A stretch of 64,000 nucleotides of DNA from Oreohelix idahoensis. Its lineage: Eukaryota; Mollusca; Gastropoda; Stylommatophora; Oreohelicidae. Positions 1 through 13,951 of the stretch are shown here, piece after piece. A program made the position numbers and the translations under genes. Location: contig JAMPIV010014140.1 in the NCBI GenBank assembly GCA_024509875.1, positions 1 to 64,000 of the forward strand, written 5' to 3'. The first letter of the stretch is position 1. Each line of letters starts with the position of its first letter. Under the pieces are notes generated by a model, which was not told where the DNA came from, searched no databases, and worked only from the letters and a program-made list of their open reading frames with translations.

Positions 1-1392
1 ACCTATTCTCATTCTACCCTAACATGCTGCCACTCGGTGTTAAATATTCCGATTACCTATTCTCATTCTACCCTAACATGCTGCCACTTGGTGTTAAATA
101 TTCCGATTACCTATTCTCATTATACTCTAACATGCTGCCACTTGGTGTTAAATATTCCGATTACCTATTCTCATTCTACTCTAACATGCTGCCACTTGGT
201 GTTAAATATCCCGATTACCTATTCTCATTCTACTCTAACATGCTGCCACTTGGTGTTAAATATTCCGATTACCTATTCTCATTCTACTTTAACATGCTGC
301 CACTTGGTGTTAAATATCCCGATTACCTATTCTCATTCTACTCTAACATGCTGCCACTTGGTGTTAAATATCCTGTTTACCTATTCTCATTCTACCCTAA
401 CATGCTGCCACTCGGTGTTAAATATTCCGATTACCTATTCTCATTCTACCCTAACATGCTGCCACTTGGTGTTAAATATTCCGATTACCTATTCTCATTA
501 TACTCTAACATGCTGCCACTTGGTGTTAAATATTCCGATTACCTATTCTCATTCTACTCTAACATGCTGCCACTTGGTGTTAAATATCCCGATTATCTAT
601 TCTCATTCTACTCTAACATGCTGCCACTTGGTGTTAAATATTCCGATTACCTATTCTCATTCTACTCTAACATGCTGCCACTTGGTGTTAAATATCCCGA
701 TTACCTATTCTCATTCTACTCTAACATGCTGCCACTTGGTGTTAAATATTCCGATTACCTATTCTCATTCTACTCTAACATGCTGCCACTTGGTGTAAAA
801 TATCCCGATTACCTATTCTCATTCTACTCTAACATGCTGCCACTTGGTGTTAAATATTCCGATTACCTATTCTCATTCTACTCTAACATGCTGCCACTTG
901 GTGTTAAATATTCCGAATACCTATTACTTCTCATTCTACCCTAACATGCTGCCACTTGGTGTTAAATATTCCGATTACCTATTCTCATTCTACTCTAACA
1001 TGCTGCCACTTGGTGTTAAATATTCCGAATACCTATTACTTCTCATTCTACCCTAACATGCTGCCACTTGGTGTTAAATATCCCGATTACCTATTCTTAT
1101 TCTACCCTAACATGCTGCCACTTGGTGTTAAATATACCGATTACCTATTCACATTCTACCCTAACATGCTGCCACTCGGTGTTAAATGTCCCGATTACCT
1201 TTTCTAATTATACTCTAACATGCTGCCACTTGGTGTTAAATATTCCGAATACCTATTACTTCTCATTCTACCCTAACATGCTGCCACTTGGTGTTAAATA
1301 TCCCGATTACCTATTCTTATTCTACCCTAACATGCTGCCACTTGGTGTTAAATATACCGATTACCTATTACTTCCCATTCTACTCTAACATG
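1..1392. repeat. 54-bp minisatellite with 58-bp variant units
   Basis: About 25 tandem copies of a 54-bp unit beginning CATGCTGCCACTTGGTG. Units 1-6 closely resemble units 8-13, so there is a higher-order period of seven units (378 bp). From about 850 on, 58-bp units with a 4-bp insertion (CTATTACTTCTC) alternate with 54-bp units, giving a 112-bp period. Because 54 is divisible by 3, two frames stay open as an 18-residue repeat. I see no start context or non-repeat protein sequence and regard the open frames as a by-product. The array is cut by the left window edge. Confidence 0.97.
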
Positions 1393-1969
1393 TTGACTAT
1401 TATGAGTCTGAGCGTCTTCAGCTCCCCAAGGGGTAAAGTCCGTTAACAAACTTATGCCAAGCCCTTCCTGTGACGTTAGCTCAAGATCTTTCCATGTCTC
1501 CCTCATTCCTTTCATATCTGTCTCCAATACTCTTCTCCATGTGTTACTCGGCGTGTATTATGACTGCTTTTAATCTGTACGTCGGTATATCCGTCTCTAA
1601 GATAGCAAACAACAAAGTCGTTTACCACTTAACGTACCTCTTTCTGACTCTATAATGCAATAATGACTGTTTCTTTACCCTGTTAAAATAAAGATTTCGT
1701 TCGTTCATTCGTTCGCCATCTTGCCTACACAGAGACCCTTTCAAGGCAGAGCATAATAAGAAAACTAACCCCGACACTGCTGCATGGAACATTAAAGCAC
1801 GACAAGTAGGATAGACAACCACAGCTAGATTACCCAGGACAATTCTAATAAAACTAGCTAATTAAGTGAGGATTTAGATCACAAACGGCAGCGTGTTATA
1901 CGAGCAGCAGACTAATCCTGGTCTACTTCCGGAATCAGCAGACACCAATAGGGTGTCAAAGATGTTTCT
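1393..1969. other. No gene recognised; LINE-tail-like end near 1683-1712
   Basis: I see no convincing coding sequence. The segment ending TTAAAATAAAG followed by a (GTTC/ATTC) run at 1683-1712 resembles the 3' end of the CR1-like LINE at 5309-6920, which ends GAAAATAAAGTTCGTTCGTTC. It may be the extreme 3' end of a related, heavily truncated copy on the + strand. Confidence 0.4.
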
Positions 1970-2445
1970 AACGGACGTTTGAGGACGTCACAGGAGTGTG
2001 ACAATGAAGTTTATAACTGATGTTTGATGTCAGAAGTGTGGCAATGATGTTTATAACTGACGTTTGAGGACGTTATAGCAGTGTGACAAGGAAGTTTATA
2101 ACTGATGTTTGATAGGAGTATGACAAGAATGTTTATAACTGACGTTTGAGGACGTCACAGGAGTGTGACAGGGATGTTATAACTGACGTTTGAGGACGTC
2201 ACAGGAGTGTGACAGGGATGTTATAACTGACTTTTGAGGACGTCACAGGAGTGTGACAGGGGTGTTATAACTGACGTTTGAGGACGTCCCATGAGTGTGC
2301 CAAGGATATTTAAAACAGACGTTTCAGGACGACACAGGAGTGTGACAAGGATGTTTATAACGGACGTTTGAGGACGTCACATGAGTGTGACAGGGATGTT
2401 TTAACTGACGTTTTAGGACGACACAGTAGTGTTACTAGGATGTAT
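1970..2445. repeat. Degenerate 44-50-bp minisatellite
   Basis: About ten tandem copies of a unit like GACGTTTGAGGACGTCACAG plus GAGTGTGACA and a GATGTTTATAACT tail. The two clearest copies begin at 2141 and 2185, a 44-bp period. Outer copies are longer and more diverged, so the array is older than the 54-bp array upstream. The unit contains the palindrome GACGTC. Confidence 0.9.
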
Positions 2446-3190
2446 AATTGTATCTCCATTATTCAACATTTATTTACAAATGATACCATCAAAAGCAAAT
2501 ATGAAACCAACCACTATAGACGACGTACTATTTCTTTCTTAATTTCCCTTTTCGCTCCTTATGGAGCACGGAGTCACCACAGCGGCATGTCCCCTTACAG
2601 GAAGCCTGCTCCATATCATGTATGTGCTCTTGGAGCAGTGGTCTGTGTTGCTATTTGTTTTAACAACGCGATGTGGCCAACCCTATGCTTAAGTTCATAT
2701 TAATTGCCCCTTATGAAATACCTGAGGCAGCAGTAGGCAAATGTTGTCTTTGTATTAGTACATTATTGGAGGACCAATATGACCTTGACACACGGCCATA
2801 CTGTAGAAGCGTATGTGATTTGACCATTTCCCGGCTATCAGCTGATAAAATGATGTGTACTAAAAAACGTAAGGACTGATGATTATATAGCAGTGGGAGG
2901 CGAACCAGGAGCTGTGGGGATCCCCTTTAGAAATACTGAATTCTCTAAAGATCTAGCCTGATAAAAGCAAGCCTGTTACCGATTTCAGAGTTTTCGGATT
3001 TCGGAATAAGTACATCCTATATGTAACTTTTATCTATGCATTATGATCTGCCTCTTGTATTTCATTGATACGACTGTGGACAATTCAAATGAAACTATTT
3101 TTTACCGAATGTTAACTTTACTGCAAAGACAATATCGCATTCCTGTCTTCTGCAGTTCACATATAAAGTGAATTTTAGTAAGCTAACTGG
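2446..3190. other. No gene or repeat recognised
   Basis: AT-rich unique-looking sequence between two minisatellites. Short open frames such as 2368-2703 start inside the minisatellite and have no recognisable protein features. Confidence 0.5.
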
Positions 3191-3197
3191 TGGGCTT

Positions 3198-3592
3198 TCA
3201 CTGGGAAGACAGAAAAAGTGCCTTTAATGGGAACACAGAAAAAGTGCCTTCAATGGGAACACAGAAAAAGTGCCTTCAATGGGAACACAGAAAAAGTGCC
3301 TTCATTGGGAACACAGAAAAGGTGCCTTCAATGGGAACACAGAAAAAGTGCCTTCAATGGGAACACAGAAAAAGTGCCTTCAATGGGAACACAGAAAAAG
3401 TGCCTTCAATGGGAACATAGATAAAGTGCCTTCAAAGGGAACACAGAAAAAAGTGCCTTCATTGGGAACATAGAAAAAGTGCCTTCAATGGGAACACAGA
3501 AAAAGTGCCTTCAATGGGAACACAGAAAAAGTGCCTTCAATGGGAACACAGAAAAAGTGCCTTCAATGGGGACACAGAAAAAGGACTTTCAA
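3198..3592. repeat. 26-bp minisatellite
   Basis: About 15 copies of a 26-bp unit, GGGAACACAGAAAAAGTGCC plus TTCAAT, with few substitutions and one 27-bp copy near 3450. As 26 is not divisible by 3, successive copies rotate frame. All three frames can read the same 26-residue repeat, so the short ORFs here are repeat artefacts. Confidence 0.96.
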
Positions 3593-3782
3593 TTCCTGAT
3601 GATGCCCTGGTATTACATGATGCTGGTAAAGAGCTAGTCCAAAATTTCCTTAGCTTAAAAATTTCTTCTGTTTTGTCCCCCCGATATCACGAAGAGAAAT
3701 CGCGTTGTTTCTGTATGTTCCCGACAAGTTGGTGGAACTGCTTCACTATTGGTTACAGACGTACTAAGACAATTAGTATATA

Positions 3783-4057
3783 TATATATTTTTTTTCTTA
3801 ACCAGCGGCACTTGGGCTTTCAGCCCTTCGGCCCAATGACATGTCATTGCGAGGCTGGGGAACCTAAGAACTTTCCTTCAAACCCGGTCAGGAGCTTCGC
3901 TCCTTCCCATCCACAGAGGGTTTATCACAGGAGCCGTTCAGGCTGTTCAGTCAAATTTCCGGCCGTAAACATTTCTTCAAACGCTGACGCTCGGGTTTGA
4001 ACCATGAACACCTGGTCGCCAGTACAACGCCGAAGCCATTACACCAGCGCGGCTCCC
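3783..4057 (-). mobile_element. tRNA-derived SINE (copy 1) with 14-bp target-site duplication
   Basis: On the minus strand the element starts GGGAGCCGCGCTGGTGTAAT at 4057 and ends in an A/T-rich tail at 3783-3799. It has RNA polymerase III promoter elements: an A-box-like TGGTGTAATGG and a B box GGTTTGAACCATG complement reading GGTTCAAACCC. The 14-bp direct repeat ACAATTAGTATATA flanks it at 3769-3782 and 4058-4071, so both ends are defined. A second copy lies at 60340-60614 in the opposite orientation. Confidence 0.9.
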
Positions 4058-4157
4058 ACAATTAGTATATAGGAAGATTGCAATATTTCAATTTTGCTTC
4101 AGGATAACGCATTACTTTTAAATGCGTTACCATTTATCATCATTTGAACTACATTAT

Positions 4158-4440
4158 ATGGTGTCGGCGTCTGTGGCCTAATAGATATGAACGCAGTTTC
4201 ATAATCCAGATATACCAGGTTCGAAACCTGCTGCAGGCGGTTTGGTAGCAGATCGCTTTGTGTGGATTTTTAACAATGGTATAAGCGCCGTACCGCTCAG
4301 AAAGCAATGGCAAACTACTGAATGAAAAAAAATTGCCTAGAAAAATCACAAACAGCCAATAAAAGCTGGGGTTAATTGCCACGTCCTGTAAAGGATAAGC
4401 AACTAACTTTTTTTTATATGGTAGCATAAAACATTACACT
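4158..4440 (+). mobile_element. Second tRNA-derived SINE-like sequence
   Basis: A tRNA-like head carries an A-box-like TGGCCTAATAGA (4174-4185) and a consensus B box GGTTCGAAACC (4218-4228), about 44 bp apart, which fits a polymerase III promoter. The downstream body (to about 4440) is unrelated to the SINE at 3783-4057. I found no second copy here and no clear target duplication, so a tRNA pseudogene with unique sequence attached is possible. Confidence 0.5.
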
Positions 4441-4825
4441 AATTTTTTAAGGTATTACTACGTCAGAATTTTTAATTTAACCAAAATTGTGGATGCCTTG
4501 AGTTTTTCACTAATAATCAAGGCAAGAAGAAGCGATTTTAATTAAATATTCTATATTTAACCATGACTATTTTGTTTGCAAGTTGCATCAGGTTTTGACA
4601 GAATAAATTAACAAGTAGCCTTGCACTAGGGCGGAGAAAAAAAATCACTCTTGGTAAATAAAAATATGTAACAGAGTCAACATTGATAAATATGACAGCT
4701 TCCATTTCTGCATTAGTTGATATCTTTAACATTGGCTGTAAACAGATACACCATCATCATGTGCCATGAGAACTGATGTTAGCGACCACGTAACAAGGTC
4801 ACAGTAGTTCCATAGCAGACACTGC
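4441..4825. other. No gene recognised
   Basis: AT-rich sequence. Short open frames only, without recognisable domains. Confidence 0.5.
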
Positions 4826-5060
4826 CGTCGGTGAATGAAGTGTTAGAGACTTCACTTTGATAGGTCCAGCATTTTTAATGAGCTGGGGTAAACAGTTTCA
4901 TTTCCCACTGCCTTTGCCTTTCCTAACTCACCAGTAGAGCCAGGTATCTATTTACACCTAGGAAGACTGTAGCATGACTCTACCATGGTTCGATGCCGGA
5001 ACCCGTTGACTGTGCCAGGAGAAATAAGGGTTCTAACCGCTTAGTCAATCTGCAACCATG
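4826..5060 (+). repeat. Dispersed SINE-like repeat family R1 (copy 1)
   Basis: Contains the block GGTCCAGC...ATGAGCTGGGGTAA...TTGCCTTTCCTAACTCA...ATTTACACCTAGGAAGACTG. It is clearly related to 40160-40400 (+), to the complement of 43490-43645, and to part of both element D LTRs (29125-29250, 37455-37580). A B-box-like GGTTCGATGCC occurs near 4989, so a tRNA-type SINE origin is possible. Confidence 0.7.
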
Positions 5061-5119
5061 TATCTTTACAAGTTCTGCTGTTGACTCTCAAGTGCTTTGT
5101 TGTTAGTTTCTCCAGTAAC

Positions 5120-5152
5120 GTATCTGTTTGTCTGTCTGTATGTCTGTCTGTC

Positions 5153-5184
<32 letters not shown>

Positions 5185-5250
5185 TCTATATATCTATCTA
5201 TCTATATATCTATCTGTCTGTCTGTTTGTCTGTTTGTCTATCTAACTCGT

Positions 5251-5308
<58 letters not shown>
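5120..5308. repeat. (TCTG)n / (TCTA)n / (TC)n compound microsatellite
   Basis: TGTC-type repeats (5126-5168) pass into ATCT repeats (5168-5215), then TGTC again and a pure (TC)n tract at about 5252-5308. Open frames of Leu-Ser or Tyr-Leu-Ser repeats in it are artefacts. Confidence 0.97.
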
Positions 5309-9984
<4,676 letters not shown>

Positions 9985-10205
9985 TCGTTTAATCATCTTC
10001 CTCGTTCGTCCTGAAAAGAACGTTGGTTGCATTGTGTCGCCGTTTACAGCGTAGCTGCGGATTTGCGCCTTTCGGCCCGACACATCCGACTTCCGCACGG
10101 CATTTTTGGGGACCGGGTTTGCCTTCCCTCTGCGTGTGTGAAACCTTTGACGCCCACAATCACAATGTCCCGCTCCTCGCTGAGACCTAAAATGTTGCAC
10201 CCAGC
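9985..10205 (+). repeat. Dispersed repeat family R2 (copy 1)
   Basis: Contains CTCGTTCGTCCTGAAAAGAACGTTGGTTG, then CGCCTTTCGGCC, CACATCCGACTTC and GCACGGCATTTTTGGGGACCGGGTTTGCCTTCCCTC (described piecewise). The same blocks in the same order occur at 38835-39115 (+) and, reversed, at 26530-26830. This is an interspersed family whose class I cannot assign. Confidence 0.75.
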
Positions 10206-10891
10206 TTCCTTTCTTGGCAAATTTTATTCATTAAGTTTTGTCCAGTACTGACGTGGCAAGTGTCATTTAAAACAATGCAAAATAAGGTAGAAATAACTCC
10301 GTTACTGTAAGGCTTTAAAGTAATAGAAATAATGACCTGTAAATATAGATTGTGTTTTATATTTGAAGGGGCTGGCATCGGATGGTGAATGAGAATGTGC
10401 CGATTAAATCGATGCGGTTCTTCAAACAACTAGGTCAACAAGTTTTTTTTATATTATTTTTATATTTTTTTAAGCACAGCACTAGTAATGAACAACTTTC
10501 TTGTGAACGTTGCATCAGGTGTTTAAACTCACAACGTGTATATAATTGAAAGATAAATTTCCTTGTACGTTAAACATTTAGGTATGTATTGTACACATCC
10601 GGTGGTGATAGTCATTTCCTTTTCCGGGCACGCCAATCGGTTTGCGGGAAGTTTCCTTCAGGGAAGTACCTAGGTTTAATTTTTATATTTTTTTATATTT
10701 ATTTAGGTTCTTATGTGTCCTATCTAGCCTTCACTTTCTTTCCTTTCCCTGACGAATGCCTTGTAGTCGTAACGTTGGCTATTTTCTTTGTCTTTTGTCC
10801 TCGTAAGACGAATTACCTTTTTTCGATTTTTTTTTCACGCCCATCCCTTGTACGTTAAAAAAGCTAATACTCAGTTATGACTTATAATCAT
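10206..10891. other. No gene recognised
   Basis: AT-rich sequence with T-runs near 10440-10470 and 10680-10700. No domain-bearing frame. Confidence 0.5.
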
Positions 10892-11165
10892 GAAGCAAGT
10901 AAAGAACAAAAGAAGTTATATGGATCCACTTTTATTATTAGTGCCAAATACAATTAATTCGTCATATGTTCCACACACACAACATTTATAAATTTGTTAA
11001 ATATTTGAAAATTACTGATCAATCATATCTGTCTATCCACACTTTTATTCTATGTTTTATTAATGTATGGACATTTTATTATTATTATTTTTTTTTATTG
11101 TTATTGCATTTTGCACAAATAATAAAAGTGGATCCATAAAACTTGTGTACCCTTTGCTTGTTTAT
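10892..11165. mobile_element. MITE-like inverted-repeat element
   Basis: The left arm (10892-10955, containing TATGGATCCACTTTTATTAT) and the right arm (11105-11165, containing AATAATAAAAGTGGATCCAT) are imperfect inverted repeats of about 60 bp around an AT-rich centre. The outer ends also pair (AAGCAAG... with ...CTTGCTT-like). No ORF. I could not find a convincing target-site duplication, so the class is unknown. Confidence 0.6.
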
Positions 11166-11214
11166 TTTTACCTATATAAATATCTCCCTACCTATCTACC
11201 ACCTTAGTATTTCG

Positions 11215-11307
11215 CTATATGTCTGCCTGTCATTCTGTATCTTACTAGCTATCTGACTATCTGTCTGTCTGACTGTCTGTCTATCTATCTAACTGTCAGT
11301 ATGTATG
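11215..11307. repeat. (TCTG)n/(TCTA)n tract, left half of element A target
   Basis: Loose TCTG and TATC repeats up to the LTR edge. The tract resumes after element A at 20794 (GTATGTCTGTCAGTCAGTC), so A was inserted into it. Confidence 0.85.
11303..11307. repeat. Target-site duplication GTATG, left copy
   Basis: The five bases GTATG precede the 5' LTR of element A and recur at 20794-20798 just after the 3' LTR. Five bp is the usual duplication for Ty3/gypsy integrases. Confidence 0.9.
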
Positions 11308-11427
11308 TGTCACAAAATTAACCGTGATACAACGTTAAAATATCTCCAATGATACAACGTAAGGATAAAAACTAAGGCGTAAGCTGCTAGAATACATGAT
11401 CGCCCACGCCGCGGGTCATCACCCGCC

Positions 11428-11586
11428 ATGGAAATTAAATTGTTAGACTTGAAGGCAAAACGGAACGGGATGAGAACGGAGTTCAAAAGGAAAAATCTGA
11501 CTGAACGCGTGCTTGAAACTAGCGAGGCTAAAAGACGCAAGTGGTGGGGAAAGGAGGAAAAAGTCACGTTCCCCAAGTTGACATAA
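11428..11586 (+). CDS. Small basic ORF inside the element A LTR (52 codons)
   Basis: An ATG in a near-ideal animal initiation context (CCGCCATGG) opens 52 codons starting MEIKLLDLKAKR and ending VTFPKLT. It is rich in Lys, Arg and Glu and includes KRRKWW. It lies about 120 bp into the LTR, upstream of the candidate TATA box. The copy in the 3' LTR (18550-18708) is also open with one replacement (F to I). I recognise no family. It may be chance, and the two copies are not independent because LTRs are copied from one template. Confidence 0.3.
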   Translation: MEIKLLDLKAKRNGMRTEFKRKNLTERVLETSEAKRRKWWGKEEKVTFPKLT

Positions 11587-11751
11587 AGTAAAGAAATCGA
11601 CAAAAGGGACCTTGGATATTATACGCCACAGTCATCTCTTGGACGCTTTTGCGATAACTTAGTCCGTTTATTTGAATGCAGTGATGAACGCATTCCAGAA
11701 GATTCTAGAAAATATTTGAAAAGTAACTTTTCTTAATAATAATGTTAGGAA

Positions 11752-11758
11752 TATAAAA
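11752..11758 (+). promoter_or_regulatory. Candidate TATA box, element A 5' LTR
   Basis: TATAAAA in GGAATATAAAACCTAGCTGG, about 445 bp into the LTR. An AATAAA follows at 12517-12522. No transcription start can be seen from sequence alone. Confidence 0.4.
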
Positions 11759-12884
11759 CCTAGCTGGCCGGATGGCCCATCTTGAGCAGTGAAATAATAT
11801 GCTTTCATTTATACAGACGGATAGATAATAAGAAAGATATTGACAAAAGACTGTGTTGTTCATATCAACGATCGTCTGAATTGAAATAAAACATGTCACT
11901 AATTTTCAAAAAATTGTGGCCTTGAAGACGCAAGTGCTAAAATCTAGTTGGAATGAAGAAACGGGGTGGGATGGTGAATTGTGGCTAAAAATAACTTTAG
12001 AGGCAAATTTGTGTGGGGGAGGGCAGAGTTGGTTCACAAAAACAAGTGTGTTTTTTTTTGTGAAACGCAAGTGGAGACGGACGGACCAACAGACGGTGAG
12101 GCATACTTGGCTGAGGTATGACTGAAATGACTTTGTGGTAGGATGTTTGAATTTGAGGAAAGAAAAGGCAGTGATTGGCCATGGATGAATATATTATCGG
12201 CGCTCAGACGCGCATTTTGTGCCATTCAGTGTCGGTTGTCCTAGTAGACACAGTGAATTATTAAGTGGTGTAATTCCCAGAAGCTATTGAAATATTTAGA
12301 GGGACGCCATCCTGGGGCCAGCAGCTCAGCTGAGTTTTGCTAGCATTTTACTGTGTTCTATATTCATAATTCTGGTAAGACTGAAATTATTTCTTTGTAC
12401 ATTTTAATATTTGTTTAAGGTTTCGAGTGATTTGATGCTGCAATAGCATAAGCTGTCCCTTACAACAAGTAAGGATTCGCTCTAGACCCCCCGCCCCAGT
12501 TCAGGGTCTAGAGACAAATAAAATACATAAACTCCAGTGGGGATTAGGAAGGGCAGATCAAGTGTTGAGATCAGTGGAACATATCACCTATCCTATTCTA
12601 TGGCAGGAAGCTAATGAACATATTTCAGAATACGTGGTCTGGGAGAACTTATCCTATGTGAAACCAACTTGGTAAGATGTGTTGTTTGGTCAGAAAGATC
12701 TGACCCGTCTATATGGTGTTGTTGTTGTGTAGTGTTGTGTCCAGAAATGGTTAGAGGATGGAATTCTGATACATGACTAATACTTTGATTGCAGAACTGT
12801 GAGTTTCAGTTGGCACCAATGCGGTGTCAAATGAGTTGTTGAATATTACCAGAGTGGACCCGTGCAGTAACATTTTGTCAGAGC

Positions 12885-13014
12885 AGCCTATTATAGCCCC
12901 CAAGCACGGAGAGGTGGGGCCACCATACCTCTGATATTGCCCCTAAGCACGGAGAGGTGGGGCCACCAGACTTCTGATATTGCCCCCAAGCACGGAGAGG
13001 TGGGGCCACCAGAT
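12885..13014. repeat. Three 43-bp repeats in element A 5' LTR
   Basis: Three tandem copies of a unit containing AAGCACGGAGAGGTGGGGCC and ACCA...CTGATATTGCC. The same triplet is in the 3' LTR at about 20018-20147. Confidence 0.9.
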
Positions 13015-13673
13015 CTCAGCACCAGAGCTACACCTTCAAGCTACGTGAGCGTCTGGTCTGCTGAGAATTCACCAACTCAACTTATTTGCTAACACACCCA
13101 TACAATTTCCATCAAATGACTGGACAGTGTGTAGTCACCATAGACAGGGAGTGATGAGGCCACCCCAACAGCACATCCATTAAGTGTACTCCCAAATAGA
13201 TTACAACTATAAACAGTAGTAATATTAACTAGTCTAGTAACATACATATGTATACACCTTGCATTTATTATGTAATATTCATGCATTCCTTTCATAATTG
13301 CAAAACCTTTCATATGTTCCGACCAAAATAAAACCTTGGTTCAGAACAAATAAATTTAAAGAAAATTACTATAAAAATTTTACACACTTGAGTTAGTTCA
13401 GTGTATTATAACATTTATTAATCTTATTAGACTTAGTAAATATCTGTGTGTGTGTATGTAAACTCCACAACACATTACATATCATTACCCTAGACATTTA
13501 ACGTAGCCACATTCATTAGTAAAAAAAGATAGGTGTGAGGTCGTAGTGGTAGCAAGAAGGGCCTTCTGACAATTCACAGCTACATTTTATCTCAGGAGCC
13601 TTCACAGCTGACCTCATGCATCACACTTAGTAATATCACCATCATACAATACCATCAAACCCACTACATATAT

Positions 13674-13695
13674 TGGGGTCTCTTGGTCCCGGGAT
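13674..13695 (+). promoter_or_regulatory. Primer binding site region, element A
   Basis: TGGGGTCTC begins five bases (TATAT) after the 5' LTR, where a minus-strand tRNA primer should anneal. Element F has the same spacer and the same first nine bases at 52371. TGG is the expected complement of a tRNA CCA end. The specific tRNA is not identified, since agreement with any one tRNA beyond these bases is unclear. Confidence 0.7.
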
Positions 13696-13756
13696 AATTA
13701 GCCTATCAAATATATTAGGATCTCCTGGGGGGAGAATTAGATTAGGGGAACATATT

Positions 13757-13818
13757 ATAAAAATTAAAAGTGTCCCTTAAAATTAAAAGTGTCCCTTAAA
13801 ATTAAAAGTGTCCCTGAA
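13757..13818. repeat. 20-bp triplicated leader repeat in element A
   Basis: AAAATTAAAAGTGTCCCTT occurs three times in tandem in the leader between the primer site and gag. Element F has only one related copy (ATTAAAAGGTATCC near 52448). Confidence 0.85.
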
Positions 13819-13951
13819 AATAAAAGTTGGTGAATCTTCACAGCCAGTGGTAGTTTATTAATTAATTAGAATTATTTTAGACTAGAGTAATTAGAAGTAC
13901 TTTAGTGGTTGGAAATTTTATCTTGCATATTGCTAGATTTGTTTAAAAAGT

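Larger units (their letters stand above)
11308..13668 (+). repeat. 5' LTR of element A
   Basis: 2,361 bp from TGTCACAAAATTAACC to CCCACTACA. It matches 18430-20793 throughout. A plausible TATA box (TATAAAA, 11752-11758) and poly(A) signal (AATAAA, 12517-12522) suggest the U3/R/U5 layout. Its last about 250 bp resemble the end of element F's LTR (CCCTAGACAT...AACGTAG...CTTCACAGCTGA), whereas the U3 parts look unrelated. Confidence 0.95.

Noticed and set aside
24..1388. Long open frames with an 18-residue repeat
   Set aside because: They are a consequence of the 54-bp unit being a multiple of three. A second frame is equally open and there is no unique flanking coding sequence.
3190..3473. Three overlapping short ORFs with identical repeat peptides
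   Set aside because: A 26-bp unit rotates through all three frames, so every frame reads the same peptide.
4158..4250. A functional tRNA gene
   Set aside because: A and B boxes are present, but the cloverleaf stems do not pair well by eye and the sequence runs into a longer SINE-like body.
11310..11603. 97-codon antisense frame in the element A LTR (also 18432-18725)
   Set aside because: Weak composition. It overlaps the better-supported small sense ORF, and the two copies are not independent.
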